Assembly: GCA_020912385.1 (NCBI GenBank)
Contig: CP087220.1
Location: 496,001-560,000 of the forward strand
Reading direction: 5' to 3'
Length of the DNA stretch: 64,000 bases
DNA from: Neofusicoccum parvum
Lineage: Eukaryota; Ascomycota; Dothideomycetes; Botryosphaeriales; Botryosphaeriaceae
In this document: positions 22,493-33,945 of the stretch, one piece after another
How the letters are laid out: the number at the start of each line of letters is the position of its first letter
Position numbering within the stretch: position 1 is the stretch's first letter
Made by a program: the position numbers and the translations under genes
The notes under the pieces: model-generated
The model's database searches: none
What the model was told of the DNA's origin: nothing
Seen by the model: the letters and a program-made list of their open reading frames with translations, nothing else

Positions 22493-24481
22493 TCACACGC
22501 GTGGCCCAAGCTAAAGCAGGAAGGGGGGAATCAGAAAGAAAGAAGTCATCCGAACTCACCGCAGACAGAAAGTACGGCAACCCCAGCGCCGCGCCGCCCA
22601 ACCCGATGCCCCGGACCCACGCGAACGTCATGACCGGCGCCCCCACCAGCGATCCCGCCGTCTTGACGAGCATGACGACGCTGTAGTCCTGCTGGGCGTT
22701 GGAGGGGCGGTGCCGGGTCGGGCTGTGCGCACGGCGCAAGCGTTCTGCGCCGTCCTCGTCGTCATCGCCAGTTGAGTCATTGCTCGACAATGAGTCAAAA
22801 TACGGTGGTGGCGAGTTTGAGGCAGCGATGGGCGCTGCTTCGACGAGCGACATGGTGAAGACCGGGAGGGCGGAGCCGAGGGCGTAGACGATGAGGGCTA
22901 CCGCAAGGCGTCAGCTGGTTACGACTCCCTCCCGCGAGTGTTTCCGTTCAGGGTTAGGAGAAAGCTTACCGCACATCAATAAGCCTACTGTTCCGGCCGC
23001 TGCGATGCTGAGAGCCCCCAGGATTGACACGGCCAGGCTCGCTTGCGCCCCGCGGTAGTTGAGCCGGACTTCCCGCCCTGGCATTCGCTTCAGCAGCACG
23101 CGCATCGTGGTCGGGATGACTAGAGCGAGCAGCGTGATATTGACAGCTGCCTTGACGGATAGGAGGTAGCCAACGTGTTCGAACTTCCAGCCGTACCGCT
23201 TCGAAGTGTATTGGGGGAGGAGGTGGGTGTTCGATGATGCGAGTGCTGGCAGCAGAAAACCACCGAGCAAGTGGATCTGGAAGTTGCGACGGCCAATGAC
23301 GAGGTGCATGAGTGCCTTAATAGGGGCGAGGATGCGTTGGGAGAGGGTGTTGGGAGGCCTGTCTGAAGAAACAAGTGATTGGGAAGAGGTTGGCCCAAGA
23401 AGAGATTCTGATTCTGGGGTGGAATCCTGGGTAGCGCTAATTGGGTGTGATTTGCTTCGATGTGGAGATACGGTTGTAGGGAGGATAAAGATAGTCGGAA
23501 GTGCTGCAGTGAAGAATCCGACGCTCAGATAGAAAGGGAGCCAGATGTTACGAGCCATAGTTACGGAGGCAAGTGAGGGCCCGAAGAGAGATATCACATA
23601 GTTAACGGAGGAGATATATGCAATGTATGACGTCCTTCTAGGGTATTAGACAACAGAAGACCTTTGACAGGACATACACATACCTCTGTATCAGGTCGTC
23701 CGTCAGATCAGTTACCATGGCGAAGATGGTCGACGTGAGGACGCAGTCATGCCCTCCAAGCAACGTGAAAAACGGACCAGCAACCATAGCTTCGACAGGA
23801 AGAGCTTGATCAAAACGACCTGCGACCATCACACTTTTGTCAGAAGTTAAGATCAAGGACACCAACTTCTTGTCAATCTGATCGAGTACAGGTGTTGAAG
23901 CACTGTAGCATTTCCAAACAGCCGGAGAGGGAAAGAGGAATCTCAAACTCACCAACGAGCACCACCCAGCCCACCAGACACCCAAACCCCACCGCATTCA
24001 ACCCGAGCACAAACTTCCTCCCAAACCGATCCCCCACCCAGCCCAACGGCATCGTCACCGCGAGGTCGATCCCGATGATCAACGTCTCGACCACGCCCTG
24101 CAGCCAAGCCAGCCGCTGCTGCACCTCCTTCACCTTGCACAGCTCCTCTGGAATCTCGCGCCCCACAGGCGGCAGCACCGACGGGTCATGCCGCTCGTAG
24201 TACGCGCGGCAGTAGCGCAGCTCGACGACGCGGTTGAGCGGCAGGCTGAAGAGCCGCGTGCCCAGTGTCATGAGCGCGAGGAGGAGCAGCAGCGTCCAGA
24301 GGCCACGACGGTTACGGCGCTGGCGCTGGCGGTCCGGGAAGGATGGGAAGACGCGGGAAGACGCATCATCGGCTTCGTCGTTGCTGTTGGCTGCCTGGGA
24401 CTTTTGCTGCGCTTCGCTGGCGTGGTGGGCGAGGAGAGGCTCGCCCAGCGCGGAGCGGGGGTCCTCGCCGACGGTGGACAT
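22493..24481 (-). CDS. MFS transporter
   Basis: Exons 24481-23953, 23819-23684, 23637-22970, 22897-22560 and a short last exon. About 562 residues with some 11-12 hydrophobic segments. After a 60-residue cytosolic tail comes the first membrane helix (GLWTLLLLLALMTLGTRLFS), the loop RAYYERHDPSVLPPVGREIPE, and the signature GWVGDRFGRKFVL between helices 2 and 3. Later blocks are AMVAGPFFTLLGGHDCVL, SYIAYISSVNYVISLFG and ALIVYALGSALPVF. It belongs to a fungal-specific MFS group; substrate unknown. A Ser/Asp-rich loop lies near DDDEDGAERLRRA. The 3' end is uncertain: the donor at 22559 may join 22510 (ending LGPRV, stop 22493) or 22463 (stop 22416), where a TACTGAC branch site precedes CAG. Confidence 0.85.
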
Positions 24482-25763
24482 GGCTGTGGGCAGTCTGTCT
24501 CCGTGATGGCAGCGCCGCCAGCTACGAGGATCCGCGCTGTGTCCGTGGCCGAGAGATCATCGGAGCTCGCAAGTCTGTGTAACGTGGTTGCGGGCGTCGC
24601 GATAAGCTCAGCGATAAGGACTTCCCGAAGAAGCAGCCACCCTAGCTGTTCAACGTCGACCGTCGCAAGACGAAAAGCACCGGGCTAGCGGGAAGCTTGG
24701 TTGAGCTGAGCTGCTGGTGAGTAAGCTGACTGACAAGGTTTGTGCCTCCATGCGCGCACCAAAGCAGTCCACGTACGTACCTGTACCCTCGGCCGCCCCC
24801 CGCGATCGCTTTCGAACTCGATCTCTAAAATTGGGCGCATCGCCATCGTGCATATTAACCCCACCACCTGCCTTCTTGTCAGTGTGCTATTGGCTGTCCA
24901 ACCTTTCCAGCTGCATGCAGTAGCTTCCAATGCCGATTGACTTTCGGATCGGATCATCGTCGACTCCGCCTATCGTTCACCGCAGGATTGCAGAAGTGCA
25001 TGAGAAATGAGCTCTACGGCCAGCGGCGTTGGAGTTTGAGGTTTGAGGAGCTTGGGGCGTAGCGTGCTGGGCTCGAATGGCCATTACACACACGCCAAGG
25101 AGTCTGCCAAGCGGACCATACACCAAAAGCAATTTGTGGACCTGGTTTTCCTGGGCAGTCGAATGCGAATGCGTCAATTTGAAAGCAGAGTCTATACTGA
25201 GAGGTCGTTACTTGAAAAACTTTACATCCCCCTCCCACGCGCACCAAACCACCAAAGCCAACAAGCAGCAATCACTTCCTTGTTTCTTCAGTTCTCAATT
25301 ACAACAAAGCTGCCCCACGAGAAAAATACTAACCAGCTGAAAGAAGAGAAACCAAGCTACCCCGCTTACCATACCATTTCCCCCTCCGTCTGAAAGTTCC
25401 AGGCCGCATCTCTACCGCTTCTGCCCGGCCCTTTCCTCAGCTTCCTTTTGCCCCAAAAACAATCAAGAGAAAGAGAGGATTTACTGATTCGTGCACATCA
25501 ATGGTATAATGGAAAGCCCGCCCTTAAGTGAGACAACAGAGGAAAAGGAAAATGACGTCCTTGCTCCGCCCATGCTCGCTATGAAAATAGAAAACAGAGA
25601 AGAATCGAATCGCGCTCCGGTTGATTTTTCCGGAGGCAAACGCCCGCCTACGCCGGAAGTGTGTTTTTGAAAAGTGTTGATCCCTCACGAAGCCTAACGG
25701 AAAATGGAACCGAGTCCCGGTACGACTTGTCGGTCAGTGAAAGAATCGAAGAGTTTGCATCTT
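24482..25763. other. Intergenic, MFS promoter and vac8 3' region
   Basis: 1.28 kb. Open frames are short and unrelated to known families. A TGGTATAATGG motif at 25503-25513 looks like a tRNA A box but no tRNA follows. Mixed base composition, no repeats found. Confidence 0.5.
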
Positions 25764-27787
25764 TCAACCCTCCATCAAAGTCTTAGGAGTGTTTCCGAGC
25801 AGCTCAAGGCATCGCCGCGCCAGGCTGACGACCTCGCCCTCGCCGTCTTCGTTGTCCTCGTCGTCCGACTCGATGTTGCGATCGGCAATGCTCTTGACCA
25901 TCGATACGATCGAGCTCGATTTGCCAATGAGGTTGAGGAGCCTCGAGTCATCCGACTCGAGAAGCTGGAGCAAGGTCCAGATCGCAATGTGTTGGAATGT
26001 GGGGTCGCCACTGTCAAGGAATCTGGAGAGGTAACCGTGGATACCGCCGTTCGGCTCGTTCCAGTTTTGCAGGAAAATGGTATAATCGCCCACTATCTAA
26101 TGTTAGTCAACGATGCACGCTACTTTCGGGGCGAAATACATGCCTTTAGAGGAAAGGTTGCCCAGAGCAGCGGCGCTGTTGCCCTGCACTTCAATACTCT
26201 CTGATTCCGTAAGGGGAATGAGGACGTCAAACACGCCGAGGTTGAGGAGATGAGGCTTCAGCTCGTCGCTCAGCGCCAGCACAGCGACCGCCGCAGTCAT
26301 TTCCGACTGCACGGTCAGCGGTACATTCAGGACCAGCTGCTTGCATTTCTGCACGGCGCCAGCCTCGAGGACAAGCTGCTTGTTGCGGTCCGAGCTTGCG
26401 GCGAGATTGCGGAGGGTCGAGATGGCGTGGCATTGGATTTCCTCGTTCTCCGTCGAACCAAGTAGATCAACCAGGGGTCCGAGGAATCCGGCGTCGATAA
26501 TAGGCGACTCATTGGAGGGGTGGATGGAGATGTTCCGGATGCATGCGACAGCGGAAAGGATAAGAGGAAGATACGACGACTGGAGGAGACGAAGCAGAGA
26601 AGGCAGGCCACGAGCCCTAACAATCTCAAGCTGGTAGCGCTCGTCAGACGCCAGGTTCCGCAATGCCAAAGCCGCCTGACACTGGACCTTCGGCGACGAC
26701 GAGTCCATCAAGTGCACCAATGACTGCACGAGACGGCTCTCCGTCTGCGCCAGCCTCTTCCGGTTGTTCGCATCAACTGCAATGTTGCTGAGGGCTGTTG
26801 TACAGTAATATTGGACGTCAACGTCCGGAGAGGAGAGCAGCTGGACAAGGACGGGTATCGCTCCCGCGTTGACAAGCTGTTGACGGTTGTCATCTGTAGC
26901 CCCGTTAATGACGTCTCATCTAAAATTAGGCGACAGTGTCAATTTCGTACCGGAGTGGGTCATGTTGAGTAGTGCGCCTGTAGCGTTCCGCTGCACCCGC
27001 ATGTCCCTGGACTTTGCGAGCCTGGTCAGCGGGGGGAGGGCTCCTGACCGGGCAATCTTTGCCTTGTTGTCCTCGTGCGTCGCCAGGTTTGTGATACAGC
27101 CGACAGCGTTGCACTGAACCTCCACATTCGGCGAGTTCATCTGCTTGATGAGCGGACCAAGGCCACCGAGCTGGACAATACGGACTTTGTTTTCGGCTGC
27201 GAACAGTTAGCGCTTGTGAGAAGTCTGGGGGCCGCGGCGGCGTACTGTTGACGGCGAGGTTGCCTAAAGCCGCGCTTGCCGCCCGCTGCACCTCGATGTC
27301 GCTGTTCTGAAGTAGGAAGAGGATGGGCTCGAGCGTGTCGCGGTCGACCTCTCTTACATCTGCAAAGCCGGCAGTTAGCGTGTGTGCCGCACAGCGTGGG
27401 CTGGTGGAGCGTACCGCGCTCTGTTATCTCGGCGAACGTCAAGCTCGCGCTCCGCTGCAGGTCGATGTTGTCGGAGTATACGAGCGTGCTCAGGGCGCGA
27501 AGAGGGTCGCCGGAAAAGAAGTCGGTCTCGGCTCTCTGTGGGATAGCAGTTCATCAGCGAGGTGTCGGGCAGACGGCGGGCGCGAATGTCGTCACGCACG
27601 TTCTCGAGATAGCCCAGCAGGTCGGCGACGGCCTCCCGCTCGCTGTCGGCAAGCACAGGATCGTACAGGCCATCCTTGGAGCGGCCTGGCTACTGTCAGC
27701 GGCGAGGTGTGGTTGACTTTGGGTTGGCGGGGACGCACCGCCGCAGCAGGAGCTGAACAGCTTGGAGCAGTAGCCCGATAGACCCAT
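25764..27787 (-). CDS. vac8: Vacuolar armadillo-repeat protein Vac8
   Basis: Seven exons: 27787-27739, 27685-27600, 27535-27415, 27359-27246, 27196-26951, 26893-26144, 26092-25764; 564 residues (yeast 578). The start [17 protein letters not shown] gives Gly2 for myristoylation and C7, C14, C15 for palmitoylation, which anchor Vac8 to the vacuole membrane. Conserved text includes [79 protein letters not shown] and [15 protein letters not shown]. Armadillo repeats fill residues 50-520. Vac8 acts in vacuole inheritance, homotypic fusion, nucleus-vacuole junctions and autophagy. The last intron (26143-26093) uses a GC donor (AAAG/GCATGT); no GT donor keeps the frame. An in-frame extension upstream of 27787 is rejected because it would bury the myristoylation site. 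Confidence 0.96.
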
Positions 27788-29371
27788 CTCTTCGTCGGGC
27801 CCTCTGAGGCCGTGGACGCTGGTCTGGTGGTGTCTCGGGTCTTCGAGGCAGACTCGGGCGATGGGCCGCGTGCTGAGCGACGCGGGCAGGCGAGGGTATA
27901 TGCGGCGGAGGGCGGTGAGTTGGTTGGACGAGATGGATAGATACTGCGAGGCTTGAGCGTGTTTGCGATCGATGGCTGGAAGCTCACGCCAAGGGTCCGC
28001 CGGTGCTAGTCCCCTAGCAGCAAAGGTACTCGCAGCTGCCACACACCCGCGCCTGGCCTGTGCGGATGCGTAATATTATCACCAGCACCATCCGAGCAGC
28101 GCGTCCATCGCGCCGGGCTGCCTGCCAGAAAGCACCTCGATTGTCGCTCCTGCGGAGCCTGCGCGCTGGCGGCCCCATCGCCGTGACGTCGCCTGCCGCC
28201 TGCTGGGGCGATGGCCACGTGAGAGATGGGAATGCCGGCCGCCAGCAGCCCAACCCGTCCGTGTGGGTGCTGCCGCCGGCAGCCCGAGCTGCTCTCGTCC
28301 AGCGCGCCCAGCAAGCACCCTCCGGCGGGGAGGTGAGGCATGCGGTCGGATACAGCAGGCCGTGCTATCTGCCAAAGCCACCCGGCTGCGTGGCCGGCCT
28401 CGACTACACATCCCGTCCAGACACTTTGTTTTCTTCGCGCTAGCCGCCGGCCGCAGCACCACTCTGTTATGCTATAATAATCCTGAGACGCTGCCGTGCG
28501 CCGCCGTTTGCGCAGATCGCCCGCTGCCCGCCGTGCCACCTTGCCTTTGCGCAATGTTTCTGGCCGGCTGGGCGGTGCTTCACGGCATCTGCTTAATGCC
28601 TGCCAGCGCATGCGCCCCACTGCATGAAGGGTCTGAATCTCCAGCTGGCACCGCTGCGCCAATGCGGCTAGAGAGTCGCTTCTCTGAGGTGCGGCCCGCA
28701 GCGAGCTGGGTCGCCGAAAGTCCTTGCTTCTGATCTGCTGCAGGGCAGCTGGAAAGCTGCGCCAAACCCTCGCTGACGTCGGATCGGCGCCGATGTGACG
28801 CTGCTTCAGCGCAGTCGGCAGCCGGCGCGCAGCCAGCGAGCAGAGCCAGGACATTATTTAGCAAAGCGCGCCACAGCGCCGCTGCGCGCGGGCGGCCAAG
28901 AAAACCCGTATTGGCTGGGTCCCGAGGTTCGGCGGCCGCCGGAATAAAGAGCCGCACCGCCTTGCGCAGGGCCAGCGACCGGAACACCTTGTAGAAAAGT
29001 CTGCGACCCCAGACGGCCGCATCTTGTCGCTTGCCCTGTCCGCCTGCGCCCCGGGACGCCACTCCCCAGCTCGCGGTGATACGACCATAGGACAACTCTC
29101 ATCCCACCGCGCGCCGCCTACCGCTGCAGGACGCAGGTGCGTCGCTGCTCGCTCTCATTCGCTGAGCCCCACTCACGCGCCTGGCAGTTGCGCCTGCAGC
29201 TTAGCCCCAGCGCCGCCGCCGGCCACCCACGACTTTCAGAGTAATCCCCAGCTTTTCGCTGATTCACCGCGTGGGGGTTCCGCCGACTTTTTATACAGCG
29301 CTGCCTGTCGCGCCCCCTCCGCCAGCAAAGAACCCACCGATTCCACCAGCAAACCCACACTCCGCGGTCGA
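27788..29371. other. Divergent promoter region, vac8 / kinase
   Basis: 1.58 kb, GC-rich. Overlapping frames of 120-282 codons on both strands are Arg/Ala-rich without motifs. The kinase frame itself stays open upstream to about 29024, which I regard as 5' UTR read-through. No RNA gene or clear TATA box. Confidence 0.5.
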
Positions 29372-31372
29372 ATGGCCCCAGCGGAGCGCCCTCACACCTT
29401 CCAGAAACTCAGGCTGAACACCCGCCCCTCCTCGAAGCCTATCCCCTCGGCCTTTGCCTCGATCAAGCGCAACGATGGCGAGCAACCAGGCAGCCCGTTC
29501 CCCGAGCTGGAGGACGACTTCTGGCCGCACGAGGACGACTCCGCTGTCGCCTTAACCGACGCGGAGCTCGCCGACACTGTCTTTCAGGACGAGAACGCCG
29601 ACCTATACTCTCAAGACACAAGGCCGTGGGACGTGTGCTCCTCAAGCCTCCGGCACGATCAGTATGTGCTGCCTGGGCGCCCGCGACAGGCGCCGTCGCT
29701 GGAGGAGTCGTTCAGCCACCGCCACAGGGCCATCAGCTTCGCCCCCAAGGTGACTCTCGACGGCGGTGACCACTTCCCCATGGACGCCCCACTTCCCCGG
29801 CCTGACTCGTGCACCAACTTGAAGGACGCCAGGTCGGACGTGAAAGGAGACCCCGCCGTTGAGGAAGGGCACGAGGATCACAACGCGGTCCACCTTAGGA
29901 ACAACAGCGAAACGGCCAAGGCGCGTTACGATTCACACACTGGAGAGCCTGTTGAAATTCGCCAACGCCGGCCTGGATTCCCATATCGCACCGGCCAATC
30001 TCGTCACCCTCTGTTGCAGGAAACTGTGGACGACCTTGCCAAGGACGCCGAACTAGAGGAGAACGATCGTGTGGCTTCTTTAACTTCTGGCACTACCGTA
30101 TCCACTAACGACGGTTCTCTTACCCCGCTCGATGCTTCGGATTACCTCCAATCCCCTCTGGCCGCCTCTTCGCCTATCGAGTTCCCCTCTGCCTACGGCT
30201 CCAGCTACTTCCCTACGTCGCGACGTACGAGCAGCGTCAGATCCAGAAGCTTTTACTCTGAAAAGGGGAGTCTACGGCGCAGTAGCCGGCGAACGTCGAC
30301 ACGATCTGGGAACTCCTCGATGTCCCCTGCTAGTGCATTTTTGTCGCATTTTGGTAAAGAGGAGGCATCATCATCCATCGAGCCTGACGACGAGGGCCAA
30401 GAGATCCCGGACCACAGCGGGTATTTCATAGGCAAGCAAATCGGGTTCGGGGGGTTCAGTGTGGTGAAAGAGGTGTCAACGATTCAAAATGGAGTCAAGA
30501 TCATTCGCGCTGTTAAGATTGTGCGGAAGCAAGTTTCAGGAAAGGATGAGGCGGAAAACGAGAAGCTGCAGACGGAGTTCGAGCACGAGGTCGAGATCTG
30601 GAGATACTTGAAGCACCCCTACATCCTGCCGCTGCTGACGGTCTACGATTCCCCATTTGCTACTTTTTGTATCACGCAATTGAATACCGGCGGCACGCTC
30701 TTCGACATAATTCGCACAAATCGCAGAGCAGGCTCGCCTGCCTTGCCTTCCAAACTGGCAAAGCGTTACCTTTACCAGCTTGCGTCGGCTCTCCGGTATC
30801 TGCACGAAGACGTTCATGTCGTGCATCGCGACGTCAAGCTTGAGAACTGTCTAATCGACATGTCCGCTGCTGACGCAAGCACGGAGGGGGGCAACCTTCT
30901 CCTCTGCGACTTTGGCATGGCAGATTTCATCACGAATGAAAACCGGAACTTGCCATCTCCTCTAGAAGAACCAGCATACAACAACGTAGGCCCGTCCGAC
31001 ACCAGCACCTGTGTCAATGGCAGCTTGGAGTATGCGTCGCCGGAGCTCTTGCACGCTAGGACCCCGCTCTATTCCACAGCAGTGGATATATGGGCATACG
31101 GCGTCGTCGCATATACACTGCTCACAGGTAACAGACCTTTCAGTCACAGCTTCCAGCCAGCACTCGTCATGCTCATTACCAAAGGCGAATGGGACGAGGA
31201 AGCACTACGGGAAGCTGGCGCTGACGAGGATGCGATCGAACTTATCCGAGGATGTCTGGAGATGGACCCGCAACTGCGCTGGACCATATCTGAGGTCCTA
31301 GAATGCGAATGGTTTGAGGGATGTAGCCGGATCTACGAAGACGTTCAAAGAGAATGGGTTGCGTCGAACTAA
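29372..31372 (+). CDS. Serine/threonine protein kinase with long N-terminal region
   Basis: Single exon, 666 residues from the ATG at 29372 (MAPAERPHTFQKLRLNTRPS). Residues 1-345 are Ser/Pro/Asp-rich with many potential phosphosites. The kinase domain spans about 350-645: Gly loop IGFGGFSVVKEV, catalytic Lys382 in AVKIVRK, HRD motif VVHRDVKLENCL (Asp487), DFG at 513 in LLLCDFGMADF, and SLEYASPELLHA with VDIWAYGVVAYTLLTGNRPF. All catalytic residues are present, so it should be active. The activation segment has an insert (NRNLPSPLEEPAYNNVG). It looks like the CAMK/Hal-Npr side of the kinome, but I cannot name an orthologue. A longer start near 29024 is possible but lies in GC-rich leader-like sequence. 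Confidence 0.88.
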   Translation: MAPAERPHTFQKLRLNTRPSSKPIPSAFASIKRNDGEQPGSPFPELEDDFWPHEDDSAVALTDAELADTVFQDENADLYSQDTRPWDVCSSSLRHDQYVLPGRPRQAPSLEESFSHRHRAISFAPKVTLDGGDHFPMDAPLPRPDSCTNLKDARSDVKGDPAVEEGHEDHNAVHLRNNSETAKARYDSHTGEPVEIRQRRPGFPYRTGQSRHPLLQETVDDLAKDAELEENDRVASLTSGTTVSTNDGSLTPLDASDYLQSPLAASSPIEFPSAYGSSYFPTSRRTSSVRSRSFYSEKGSLRRSSRRTSTRSGNSSMSPASAFLSHFGKEEASSSIEPDDEGQEIPDHSGYFIGKQIGFGGFSVVKEVSTIQNGVKIIRAVKIVRKQVSGKDEAENEKLQTEFEHEVEIWRYLKHPYILPLLTVYDSPFATFCITQLNTGGTLFDIIRTNRRAGSPALPSKLAKRYLYQLASALRYLHEDVHVVHRDVKLENCLIDMSAADASTEGGNLLLCDFGMADFITNENRNLPSPLEEPAYNNVGPSDTSTCVNGSLEYASPELLHARTPLYSTAVDIWAYGVVAYTLLTGNRPFSHSFQPALVMLITKGEWDEEALREAGADEDAIELIRGCLEMDPQLRWTISEVLECEWFEGCSRIYEDVQREWVASN

Positions 31373-32864
31373 GAGGTTCGGCTATTCGAATCTTGCTTCG
31401 ACGAAATCCCCCCCTCGAAATTCTTGTGGATCTTTCGGAGTACTTTTTTTTGTTGTTGGCGCGCATGCGTTCGGATCCGGACACACAAAGTATTGATACC
31501 CTGCGATACCCTCTTCTTGGGATCCATCCTTCTTCTCCTGTGAACATCTGTAATGAGCGTTTCTGCATCATTCCAGCGTTCCAACACGGTTTTCGTTGCC
31601 GTCATGTATGAGAGTTTAGAGGAGTGCCTTCTTTGTACGGTCCGTGGCACGGTTCTGCTCGCAAGGTCAAAACGAGTTTCTTTTAGGTTCAGGCAAGGTA
31701 CGGGGTTCTTTCTCGGCTCAGCATAGCTGTATAGTTGCTGCACTCTCCAAACCTGCTCGGCACGTGTAAGCTCTGAGATTATGGATATGCTTCTTTGCTA
31801 CGTACACACGAGAGTTCCAATGCCTTTAAACCCCGTCATGGGAGGCCTCCGCGGAGTCGCTGGCTTCAGACTAGCGAGCCCAATCACAGTGCAGTAGTTC
31901 TTACACGCCCCTCAATGACTTCGAGAAGGGCCGAAGGTCTGGAGCGACCACCCGTTTCGTTTTCAGTTTCTGTTCAGTGTTTTGCCGCTTGGCCGGTGGA
32001 ATCCGGCGGCAGCAGCTGTCGCAAGTCGCAACCAGGAATTTGCAGCGCCCTCTCCGCAACTTAGCGAGTCAGCAGTGGGCCCCGCCACCCAAGACCAGGC
32101 CGCAGCATTCAAGACTGCCGCCAACCCTGCTTGATGCATCTTCCTCTAGGCTTGACCGCCGCATGATCAGTGGAGATCACATAACACATCGTGCGCCCGG
32201 AATTGCGCGCCTCTCCAGGATGTGCAGCGTGCAGAGGATCGACTGCTGTGCCTCTTGCAAAGCAGCAGGTCTTGGGTGACATCAGTGGCGCGCTTCCCCG
32301 CCGGCAGCCAGGCAAAGCGCCCGCCTCCGCACTCCACACAGCCAACGAGTGGCATGCGCCCCGGCGGTCGGAGTGCGTGGAAGCCAAGCCCAAACACCTC
32401 CCAGGCTGCCTTGCGCTGTGCCGCGCCTGTCCGTCAGCCCACGCCTCAGCCGCTTCCGTCGCTGTCTGGGGTCTGTAGTAAGCCTTGCGACTGCGCGTAT
32501 AATTCTGTTCCAGTCCCCACCTGTTTCCTGTGCCTTCCGCGAGGGTGATCACGGTCATCTTACTACCAGCCCTGCACACGCACCGTGTCACTATCGTGAG
32601 AACGAGGTCGAGACAGCTGTGAGCGCGAACAAAGACCTGCGAGCGCCAAGGAGCAAGCGTGTAAGTGGCGCATTCCTACCATCCTCAAGGCGGGCCGAGA
32701 GCTTGGCCGACTTCTTCGCCATAAAGGCTCGCTGCAGCCTGTGGTGTTTCCAAGACGAACCGCGCCTTGACAAGGCTGACACCGTCTTTTCTTGCCAGCC
32801 TCACCCTTGACTCGTTCAACAAGCACTAAGATCTGCGGCGACAAACGACAAGAAATCGGGCACA
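31373..32864. other. Intergenic, kinase to small membrane protein
   Basis: 1.49 kb. 31373-31800 should be the kinase 3' UTR. 31900-32600 is GC-rich with meaningless frames on both strands. No RNA gene or repeat found. Confidence 0.5.
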
Positions 32865-33330
32865 ATGGGTGAATGCACAGCGGAGAACAAGATGGAGTGC
32901 TACGTGCCGATGCCGTCGCTCGGCCACGAGTTGGGCATCATGTTTGGCTTCCTCGGTACGTCGAGCTGCGCTCTCCCGACCACCGCGCAGGCCCGCATCG
33001 ATCGCGACGCCATAGACCTGCCGCTGCACCGCTTCAACACACCACATCTCTAGGGCACACTTGACCCGGCTCACTCAGCTCCCACCCACCCCTTTCCTTT
33101 CTCACCATTGCCCCTTACCCGGCCCCGCAACCGTCGCCCAATCTCCCACAACCCCACCAGCTAATCAACCTGCAGCCCTCATGGTCGTCTGCATGGCTGC
33201 CTACGGAGTTGTCTGGCAAGTCGGCAACCGGCGCTCCCTGCGTAAAGAGCAGGAACGCATCGCCGCCCTCCGCGCATCGGGCCACCTGAAAAGCGAGAAG
33301 AGCTCGAGCGACGGCCCCGTCCCAGCCTAG
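32865..33330 (+). CDS. Small single-pass membrane protein (81 residues)
   Basis: Two exons, 32865-32955 and 33176-33330, joined by a 220-bp intron with CTAATC branch site and CAG acceptor; 81 residues. The start is MGECTAENKMECYVPMPSLG. A hydrophobic helix spans about residues 22-46 and includes GFLALMVVCMAAYGVVWQVG across the splice junction. A basic, polar tail follows (NRRSLRKEQERIAALR). The splice phase (CTC G / CC CTC) keeps the helix intact, which supports the model. I do not know the family. With no signal peptide and a positive C-terminal flank, the N-terminus is probably extracytosolic or in the intermembrane space. Without splicing it would give a 62-residue product with no helix. 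Confidence 0.65.
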
Positions 33331-33927
33331 ACAGCCACGCCAATCATTCATCTTCCGGGCATCACCGGTGGCGGGGGGGCGAGAAGCGTTCGAATCTGGC
33401 CAGGCGTTCGGATCTGAGCGCTTCCTTGGGTGGATGGTGGCCCCGACCGCGGCGTCAATCACCATCGTGCGGGGTGTGTTTGGTGATTGAAAGGCCCGAA
33501 GCTCTGTGCGTCTGTGTGTGTTTTCTGGGCTTCTCCCCGGACATAAACCGTCGCCCACATCTCCGTCGTCGTCCACCGGGCCTGCGCGCGACCGTTGGTG
33601 CCAATGTACCAGCCGGCCCGTTCCGTTGCTGTCATTGCTGCAAACTCAGATACCATCATAATAACGATTCTCCTTTTCTGTCCGTTCAGTGCTCTTTGCC
33701 GCTCCCAAATTGCCAGCCGTGTCCTCGATTTGTAGCGTCTGTGGTCCTGCTAACCCCCAATCCGATTCTCCTGAGATTGGGATGCTCCATTCTACGCCGG
33801 TGATGGGAGACTTGGCCGGACCGTGTCAGGTAAGAGTGCGGTGGTGTGGAGACCGAAGAGGGATGAGAGGAGAGCGACAGTGCAGGACGGACGGCGACTT
33901 GGCAACGGCGACTCGCTAGGCAGACGA

Positions 33928-33945
33928 GGACGGACGGACGGACGG
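33928..33945. repeat. (GGAC)n microsatellite
   Basis: Four and a half units of GGAC in a row, followed by further GTCGAG-type short repeats to about 33995. Confidence 0.7.

Noticed and set aside
25503..25560. tRNA-like TGGTATAATGG sequence
   Set aside because: Looks like an A box, but no T arm or acceptor stem follows within 100 bp.
27788..28042. N-terminal extension of Vac8
   Set aside because: It would place the MG myristoylation site and the Cys cluster inside the protein, against the known biology of Vac8.
28006..28854. 282-codon minus-strand frame upstream of vac8
   Set aside because: Lies in a GC-rich divergent promoter where both strands are open; no motif.
29024..29371. Longer N-terminus for the kinase
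   Set aside because: The frame is open there but the text is leader-like and GC-rich; the ATG at 29372 begins the polar head of the protein.
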